Assembly: GCA_945827565.1 (NCBI GenBank)
Contig: CALZNR010000074.1
Coordinates: 1 to 6,842, forward strand
Direction: 5' to 3'
Length of the DNA stretch: 6,842 bases
Origin: an uncultured Prevotella sp.
GTDB lineage: Bacteria; Bacteroidota; Bacteroidia; Bacteroidales; Bacteroidaceae
Below are positions 1 to 4,149 of this stretch, piece after piece. The notes under the pieces were generated by a model. It searched no databases. It was not told the origin of the DNA and saw only the letters and a program-made list of their open reading frames with translations. The position numbers and the translations under genes were made by a program. Each line of letters opens with the position of its first letter. The stretch's first letter is position 1.

Positions 1-1136
1 CAACAGCCGAGCATCTGCGTGAGAACCCCAACGCCGCTGAGGAAGCCATTACCCTCATCCGCGAGAACGCGAAGAACGGCAAAAAGTCGGAAATTATTTT
101 TGTCCGTGACATGATGATGGTTTCCGATGTGAACGCTGGCGGCATCATCCCCCTCAATGTGCAGGATATTTTGAAGCCCCTGCAAGAGGGTTTCATTCTC
201 GACAAGGTAGGTTTGCCCATGCCTACGGGTTTGGCTGGCGATTTCGTTTGGCCAATGTATGAGATGGTTGAGGCTACTGTTTTGGGTGAGGGTGCAGCAC
301 TTTCAGACACCAAGATTCCGTTTAGCAAGATGACCGCATCACCGGCCCGTATTGGCATTGCTATCCCCGTAACCAACCAGAGCCTCAACCAGAGTGACGG
401 CGTTTTGGAGATGATTGTGCGCGAGATCATGCCGCTGGCAGTGCGTCAGTTGCTCAACAAGATTCTGTTTAGCACGGAGGCAGTCAACCAGACCGCCGCA
501 TCCGCTGGACTGATTGGCCCGTTTGCCAAGGATTCTGTTAAGGCAAAGAAGATTGCATTGTCGAATGTTCCTACATTCCAGCAACTCAATGCCCAGATGA
601 AGGCCGCAGTGCTTGAAACGGGTATTACAGGCGACCACCTTTGTTGGGTTATGACTAAGAGCATGGCCGCAATTCTGGAGGGTACGCCCATCAACGAAAA
701 GGGCATTTTTGTGCCTATGCTCCAGAATGGCGTACTTTGCGGATTACCCGTGTACACCACCAACACCATTCGTAAGATTGTCAAGTCGTACCAGAAATAT
801 ACGGCAGGGTCGACGAACGCATGGGCAGCTTACACCCTGCAAGACAGAGACACCGTTACTTACAAGGTGAGTGGTGACACCATTGCGCACGCGCTGGCTA
901 AGATTACCAGCCCCGACGGCGGCAAGATTGCCGAGGTAAGCGTTGTGACTGAGTACATCGGTTTGGGTGATTGGCGTTACCAGCCAATGGGACTGTTTGG
1001 CACGCTCCGTTTCATCGTTGACCCGTACAGCCAGGCTCGTAAGGACAGCGTGGATTTCGTACTCAACACGGACTATGCAACCAAGACCGTGCGTGAGGAA
1101 GCATTCCTCATGGGCGAGGTTGCCCCGGCATCCTAA
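1..1136 (+). CDS. Major capsid protein, HK97 fold (5' end outside window)
   Basis: This is the subunit of the icosahedral head shell. The reading frame is open from base 3, the first full codon, to the TAA at 1134-1136, so 377 residues are visible and the true start lies to the left. Window residues 1-36 are charged and helical (EHLRENPNAAEEA), as in the N-terminal delta/N-arm region of HK97-type capsid proteins. A stretch matching the E-loop follows (VLGEGAALSDTKIPFSKM), then IAIPVTNQSLNQSD and a long spine-like helix (VLEMIVREIMPLAVRQLLNK). The C-terminal part, with GDWRYQPMGLFGTLRFIVDP and EEAFLMGEV, fits the usual A-domain/P-domain ending. The assignment rests on this overall pattern and on the neck genes directly downstream. 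I cannot tell whether a scaffold or protease domain is fused upstream. Triple ATG at 111-119 is internal to the frame and is not a convincing start. Confidence 0.85.
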   Translation, partial: TAEHLRENPNAAEEAITLIRENAKNGKKSEIIFVRDMMMVSDVNAGGIIPLNVQDILKPLQEGFILDKVGLPMPTGLAGDFVWPMYEMVEATVLGEGAALSDTKIPFSKMTASPARIGIAIPVTNQSLNQSDGVLEMIVREIMPLAVRQLLNKILFSTEAVNQTAASAGLIGPFAKDSVKAKKIALSNVPTFQQLNAQMKAAVLETGITGDHLCWVMTKSMAAILEGTPINEKGIFVPMLQNGVLCGLPVYTTNTIRKIVKSYQKYTAGSTNAWAAYTLQDRDTVTYKVSGDTIAHALAKITSPDGGKIAEVSVVTEYIGLGDWRYQPMGLFGTLRFIVDPYSQARKDSVDFVLNTDYATKTVREEAFLMGEVAPAS

Positions 1137-1184
1137 GACTTTTCTTTCTGTTCATACGATAATAAATTAAAGTTTGGTTAGTCA
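1137..1184 (+). promoter_or_regulatory. AT-rich intergenic gap between capsid and neck genes
   Basis: This 48-base gap is about 27% G+C by my count, clearly lower than the flanking genes, and is the only intergenic space here longer than about 12 bases. It contains an ATAATAAATTAAAG tract ending near the next start codon. No inverted repeat long enough for an intrinsic terminator is visible. TAAAGTTTG at about 1168-1176 is one base too long in its spacer for the Bacteroidetes -7 consensus TAnnTTTG, and I see no matching -33 element. A role in translation initiation of the next gene (unstructured A/T-rich leader) or as a weak promoter is inference only. Confidence 0.3.
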
Positions 1185-1499
1185 ATGGCAGCAGTGGATT
1201 TGGCACTCTTCAAAAAGCACGTCAGGGCAGACGATTTTGCCGATGATGATGATTATATGCAGCACCTTTTGGATGCCGCAGAGGTAAGCGTTATCACGGC
1301 AACCCACCGCACGGAAGATGAGTTGAAAGCCATTGGAAACGGTGAGATACCAACGCCCGTTGTACAAGCGATTATGATGTTGGCAGCCCATTGGTACAAT
1401 CAGCGCGAGAGCGTAAGCACAACGCAGATGCACCAAGTGCCTGATTCTCTGTCTGCATTGATTAAGCCATACCGAAAGTTAGTGAAAGACAAGGAATGA
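1185..1499 (+). CDS. Head-tail connector protein, gp6-like (neck)
   Basis: This is a 104-residue acidic/helical protein of the phage gp6-like head-tail connector family, which forms a ring under the portal and starts the neck. The family pattern is visible: an N-terminal helix pair with the aspartate-rich DDFADDDDYMQHLLDAAE (residues 17-33), a central helix PTPVVQAIMMLAAHWYNQRE (56-75), and the terminal VPDSLSALIKPYR (85-97), where gp6-like proteins usually carry a proline followed by a short hydrophobic helix. About 100 residues is the normal family length. The ATG follows the AT-rich gap and has no Shine-Dalgarno sequence. The stop overlaps the next start (ATGA at 1496-1499), which suggests translational coupling. 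Position directly after the capsid gene supports the call. Confidence 0.8.
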   Translation: MAAVDLALFKKHVRADDFADDDDYMQHLLDAAEVSVITATHRTEDELKAIGNGEIPTPVVQAIMMLAAHWYNQRESVSTTQMHQVPDSLSALIKPYRKLVKDKE

Positions 1500-1816
1500 T
1501 TGCAGGACGCATGAAATACAAGTTGGCGTTATTGATGCCCAGCACGATCGAGAATGATTTTGGCGAGGCCAAAACCACCTACGAACAAACGCGCATTGTC
1601 AATGCCGAAAGGGTAAAGAACAATGGCCGCAGGAGTGAAGAGGTTGGTGAGCATTTCCCAGATTATAATGCTGAGTTCAATATCCGAGACGCGCACCCCG
1701 TCGATGAAAATTGGCGAGTGCAGCAATTGGGTGGCCATTTGTACACCGTGACCGCGATAATCCCTAACATTGACAAAGGTATGAAAACATTGATTTGTGA
1801 GCGTGTGAACGAGTAA
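1496..1816 (+). CDS. Head-closure / head-tail adaptor protein (SPP1 gp16-like)
   Basis: This 106-residue small beta-rich protein belongs to the phage head-tail adaptor (head closure) family, which plugs the connector ring and provides the docking surface for the tail. The N-terminus MIAGRMKYKL matches the usual start of this family, with a short AG-x-[LM] turn before the first strand. The C-terminal half has the typical layout: FNIRDAHPVDENWRV (61-75), GGHLYTVTAIIP (79-90) and the closing LICERVNE (99-106). The start at 1496 overlaps the upstream stop and retains the family's N-terminal motif. An alternative ATG at 1511 lies behind GCAGGA but would remove that motif, so I prefer 1496. The gene is followed by an 11-base gap. 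Confidence 0.78.
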   Translation: MIAGRMKYKLALLMPSTIENDFGEAKTTYEQTRIVNAERVKNNGRRSEEVGEHFPDYNAEFNIRDAHPVDENWRVQQLGGHLYTVTAIIPNIDKGMKTLICERVNE

Positions 1817-1827
1817 CCCAGCAGCCG

Positions 1828-2421
1828 ATGAAACCCAAAGAATACACAGGCAGCGAATGGCAGTATCTGTTGAAGCAGATGGACGGCAAGGAAATCAAGA
1901 AATCTTTGCGAAGTGCCATAAGAGCCGAGGCCAAGAAAGCCCAGAAGATAGCACAGGACAGATTGGCCGCGACGGATTTGCACGTGCAGGGTAACACGGC
2001 AGACTGGAAGAAAGGAATTAGAACGTACATTTACAATCCCAACAGAGCCACGGGATTTATGGTGACGGTCAAGGCCAGAGCCGCAAGCAGAAAGACGGGT
2101 AAAGGTGAGAAGTCAATGCATCAGAACCGTAAGGGATTCAAGAAACCCGTTTTGATGTGGGCAGAAGAGGGCACGATTGCCCGTAAGCGTGGAGGCAAGC
2201 GAGTGAAAGCCGACAACGCACACAACACGGCAAAGGCGCAGGGCAGAATTGGTGGAGCATGGCAGTACATACGAAAGGGTGGCATTAAGACGGGCCGGAT
2301 GAAACCGTACCGTTTTCTGGAAAGGGCGACCCCTGAAATGTTCCAAGCCGTCGAAGCAGGTTTGACCCCCGAAGTTGGCAGAGCCGTTGAGAACGTGGCA
2401 CGGAAATGTGGTTTTATCTAA
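1828..2421 (+). CDS. HK97 gp10-like tail completion / head-tail joining protein
   Basis: This is a 197-residue strongly basic protein. The N-terminal amphipathic helix (roughly residues 20-48) is followed by a Lys/Arg-rich middle section (about 85-157). The key family sign is VLMWAEEGT (108-116), corresponding to the 'EfGT' motif of HK97 gp10-like proteins, followed later by GRMKPYRFLERA (156-167), which matches the conserved 'arPFlrpA' ending. Family members act at the head-proximal end of the tail, joining it to the neck. It is longer than the usual 120-150 residues, with the extra length lying between the helix and the conserved C-terminal motifs and being rich in Lys, Arg and Gly. Tandem stops TAA TAG end the gene at 2419-2424. 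Gene order (after the adaptor, before the DUF3168 protein) is what is expected. Confidence 0.72.
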   Translation: MKPKEYTGSEWQYLLKQMDGKEIKKSLRSAIRAEAKKAQKIAQDRLAATDLHVQGNTADWKKGIRTYIYNPNRATGFMVTVKARAASRKTGKGEKSMHQNRKGFKKPVLMWAEEGTIARKRGGKRVKADNAHNTAKAQGRIGGAWQYIRKGGIKTGRMKPYRFLERATPEMFQAVEAGLTPEVGRAVENVARKCGFI

Positions 2422-2433
2422 TAGGCAGCATCT

Positions 2434-2811
2434 ATGACATCATTAAGCATTGGCAAGATTATCCGCAAACTCCTAACTGAGAGCGTGAAGATTAAGGCAG
2501 CAAAGGTGACAAAGGTTTTCCCCGTTGTTACCGATGAGGCCAAATTGCCATACATTGCATATCGTCGGGCTGACATTGAGCCAGGCCCCTTTAAGGGCGG
2601 CAACGCCGACACGGTGACAGTCGAGGTGGCGTGTTTCACCAAAGACTATGAGAGCGGCATTGAGTTGGCTGAGATAGTGCGCGAGGTGCTGGATTGTCAA
2701 GAGAAAGAGATTGACGGTTTGAAAATGCGCAGTTGCACATTGTCTGGCGGCGATGAGAGATACCAAGATGATGCCTACGTTCAATATTTAATATTCACAA
2801 TTAAAGCATAA
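2434..2811 (+). CDS. Tail terminator / completion protein, DUF3168 family
   Basis: The 125-residue product fits the DUF3168 family (SPP1 gp17 / lambda gpU-like), whose members cap the growing tail tube and give the surface that joins the head. Visible pattern: N-terminal helix IGKIIRKLLTES (6-17), the VFPVVTDEAKLPYIAYRR strand-turn-strand (28-45) with the conserved proline-tyrosine pair, a central strand VTVEVACFT followed by a helix ELAEIVREVLD (77-87), and a final GDERYQDDAYVQYLIFTIKA (106-125), corresponding to the family's 'e.y..d..~y~~~l~f' ending. The gap to the tail tube gene is only 5 bases. The call is reinforced by position: the gene just before the major tail protein is nearly always a tail terminator. 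Confidence 0.78.
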   Translation: MTSLSIGKIIRKLLTESVKIKAAKVTKVFPVVTDEAKLPYIAYRRADIEPGPFKGGNADTVTVEVACFTKDYESGIELAEIVREVLDCQEKEIDGLKMRSCTLSGGDERYQDDAYVQYLIFTIKA

Positions 2812-2816
2812 GAATT

Positions 2817-3491
2817 ATGAGTTACGTTAATGGTAGTGACCTTTTGTTAAAGGTCGGTGGTCAGGCCGTTGGCCATTGCACCACGCACACTCTCACTTTC
2901 AATAGTGAGACGAAAGACCGTGCAGTTAAGCCCGTTGCAGCCGCCTCCCAGAGTTCGGGATTGTGGAAAGGCAAAGGCGTTACGGGCCTCAGTATTTCCA
3001 TTAGTGCAGAGGGTTTGCGCTATTACAACGAGACCGAAAACGGTTATGAGCAGGTTGCACCCCTTTGGGGCCAGGGACAGAGCGTCGAGGTTGTTGCCTT
3101 TAAGAGAGGTGGCGATGCCGACCCCTACGTTAAGGGCAATTTCGTTATTGCGACGCTGGAGGAAACCAGCCCTGCACAGGACGATGCCACTTACTCAATC
3201 AGTCTGGAGAACGACGGAGAGCCTGAGATTTACCCCGGCAAGGCAGGTGGATTTATCAGCCTCAACGCATCCCAACTGAAACTGAAAGTTGGTGATAAGG
3301 TAACATTGTTGCCTACTGTATTGCCCGATGGCACGTCTGTAACATGGTCAAGCAGCGCAACTGCCAAGGCCAACGTTGCCAATGGCGTTGTAACCGCCGT
3401 GGCCGCTGGCACGTCAACCATTACCGCCCAGATAACGGTTGGTGGTGCAGTGTTCAAAGACACGTGCGTTGTGACCGTAGAAGCCGCCTAA
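2817..3491 (+). CDS. Major tail (tube) protein with C-terminal Big_2 Ig-like domain
   Basis: This 224-residue protein forms the stacked rings of the tail tube. Residues 1-140 are a tail-tube domain: MSYVNGSDLLLKVGGQAVGH opens it, a WKGKGVTGLSISISAEG stretch lies at 50-66, and FKRGGDADPYVKGNFVIATL followed by the closing YSISLENDGEP (126-136) is the usual 'sl.~dGep' end of this fold. After a short linker (IYPGKAGG), residues 146-221 are a bacterial Ig-like group 2 (Big_2) domain: ISLNASQLKLKVGDKVTL, then TSVTWSSS (173-180), NGVVTAVAAGTSTITAQ (189-205) and CVVTVEAA. Such domains decorate the outside of tails, as on lambda gpV, and may bind weakly to surface sugars. Tandem TAA TAA ends the gene. 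The start has no Shine-Dalgarno sequence. Confidence 0.87.
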   Translation: MSYVNGSDLLLKVGGQAVGHCTTHTLTFNSETKDRAVKPVAAASQSSGLWKGKGVTGLSISISAEGLRYYNETENGYEQVAPLWGQGQSVEVVAFKRGGDADPYVKGNFVIATLEETSPAQDDATYSISLENDGEPEIYPGKAGGFISLNASQLKLKVGDKVTLLPTVLPDGTSVTWSSSATAKANVANGVVTAVAAGTSTITAQITVGGAVFKDTCVVTVEAA

Positions 3492-3503
3492 TAATACCGC
3501 AGT

Positions 3504-3824
3504 ATGAAAAAGGTGGAAATATCTATCAACGGAAAGCATTACCCCTGTCGGCCAACGATGGGAGCAATGCTCCGTTTCAAAAGAGAAACGGGCCGTGAGA
3601 TTACCGAAATTGAGCAAGGCAGTTTTACCGACATTTGTACTTATTTGTGGTGCTGCATTGTCTCAGCGTGTAAGCATGATGGCATTGAGTTCGACATGGA
3701 GTTAATGGATTTTGCTGACAGCATCAGTGCAGATGATATGACCGATTGGAGCAATGCCGTAATGGGCGATGCCGAGGGCCAGGCCCCAGAGGATAGCGCA
3801 GATACCGAAAAAAAAAGTCAGTAG
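3504..3824 (+). CDS. Tail assembly chaperone, short form (G-like)
   Basis: This is a 106-residue tail assembly chaperone, playing the part of lambda gpG: it binds the tape-measure protein during tail assembly and is absent from the finished virion. The N-terminal MKKVEISINGKHYPCRPTMG and AMLRFKRETGREITEIE (21-37) are the recognisable part of the family, followed by a Cys-rich helix (CTYLWCCIVSACK, 45-57) and an acidic tail ending GDAEGQAPEDSADTEKKSQ. It sits between the tube gene and the tape-measure gene, the conserved position of the G/GT pair. The last codons run into nine A residues (3808-3816), where about a fraction of ribosomes should shift into the next frame to make the longer G-T product. 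The zero-frame stop is TAG at 3822-3824. Confidence 0.82.
   Translation: MKKVEISINGKHYPCRPTMGAMLRFKRETGREITEIEQGSFTDICTYLWCCIVSACKHDGIEFDMELMDFADSISADDMTDWSNAVMGDAEGQAPEDSADTEKKSQ
3809..3815 (+). promoter_or_regulatory. Programmed -1 frameshift slippery site, A AAA AAA
   Basis: The zero frame reads GAA AAA AAA AGT across 3807-3818, giving the heptamer A AAA AAA in the correct phase for simultaneous -1 slippage of two lysyl-tRNAs. The -1 frame has a TAG at 3794-3796 and is then open to 4138, while the zero frame stops at 3822-3824. The window in which a shift can work is therefore about 28 bases and contains this A run. AGAGGA at 3788-3793 could serve as an upstream Shine-Dalgarno-like stimulator. 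No strong stem lies at the usual 5-9 bases downstream. The A9 run could also cause RNA polymerase slippage with the same result. Confidence 0.8.
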
Positions 3825-4141
3825 GCATTTATGAGTTGTTAGGCATTGCGGTTGGCTGCATCGGTTTGTCGTATGACGATTTTTGCAGATTGACCCGTGA
3901 AGAGTTCCAACACATTTATGATGCCTATCAAGACAAATTGGAAACTGAGTACCGTTGTGGATGGGAGCGTATGCGAATGTTGGCCGCGATAACTATACAG
4001 CCGCACACCAAGAAAAAGGTAACACCCGAAAAGTTATTGCCATTCCCATGGGAAAAGAAGAGCAAGGCCGACCGTAAATTGCCGACCGCCGAAGAGGATA
4101 AGGCAAGATTGGAAAGCCTATTGAAACGAATTAAGAAGTAA
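3815..4141 (+). CDS. Tail assembly chaperone extension (T-like), made as G-T frameshift fusion
   Basis: This is the C-terminal half of the long chaperone. After a -1 shift the product reads ...TEKK then KSVGIYELLGIAVGCIGLS and continues to TAA at 4139-4141. This gives 104 + 108 = 212 residues. The extension has the features of T-type domains: LSYDDFCRLTREEFQHIYDAY, the RMRMLAAITIQPHTKKKVTP helix-turn, and LLPFPWEKK. In lambda the T part recruits tube subunits to the G-coated tape measure. It has no plausible start of its own: the first in-frame ATG is at 3971, inside the conserved helix, and the only early candidate is a TTG at 3836. The C-terminus is Lys-rich. The stop lies 8 bases before the tape-measure start. 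Confidence 0.8.
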   Translation, partial: KSVGIYELLGIAVGCIGLSYDDFCRLTREEFQHIYDAYQDKLETEYRCGWERMRMLAAITIQPHTKKKVTPEKLLPFPWEKKSKADRKLPTAEEDKARLESLLKRIKK

Positions 4142-4149
4142 CAGCAGAT

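Noticed and set aside
111..119. ATG ATG ATG as the start of the capsid gene
   Set aside because: The same frame is open back to base 3, and the upstream residues look like the charged N-terminal region of HK97-type capsid proteins, so the gene is cut by the window edge and does not start here.
2857..3279. + strand frame of 140 codons overlapping the tail tube gene
   Set aside because: It is a shadow of the tube gene in another frame; the product is Arg/Pro/Leu-rich without family resemblance, whereas the tube frame shows clear domains.
3847..3860. Small stem (TGCGG / CTGCA around loop TTGG) as a frameshift-stimulating structure
   Set aside because: It has only five pairs including one G-U, and begins about 31 bases after the slippery site, much farther than the usual 5-9 bases.
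3836..4141. An independent small gene starting at TTG 3836
   Set aside because: The frame is continuous with the upstream chaperone through the A9 slippery run, and there is no ATG before 3971. A frameshift fusion explains it better.
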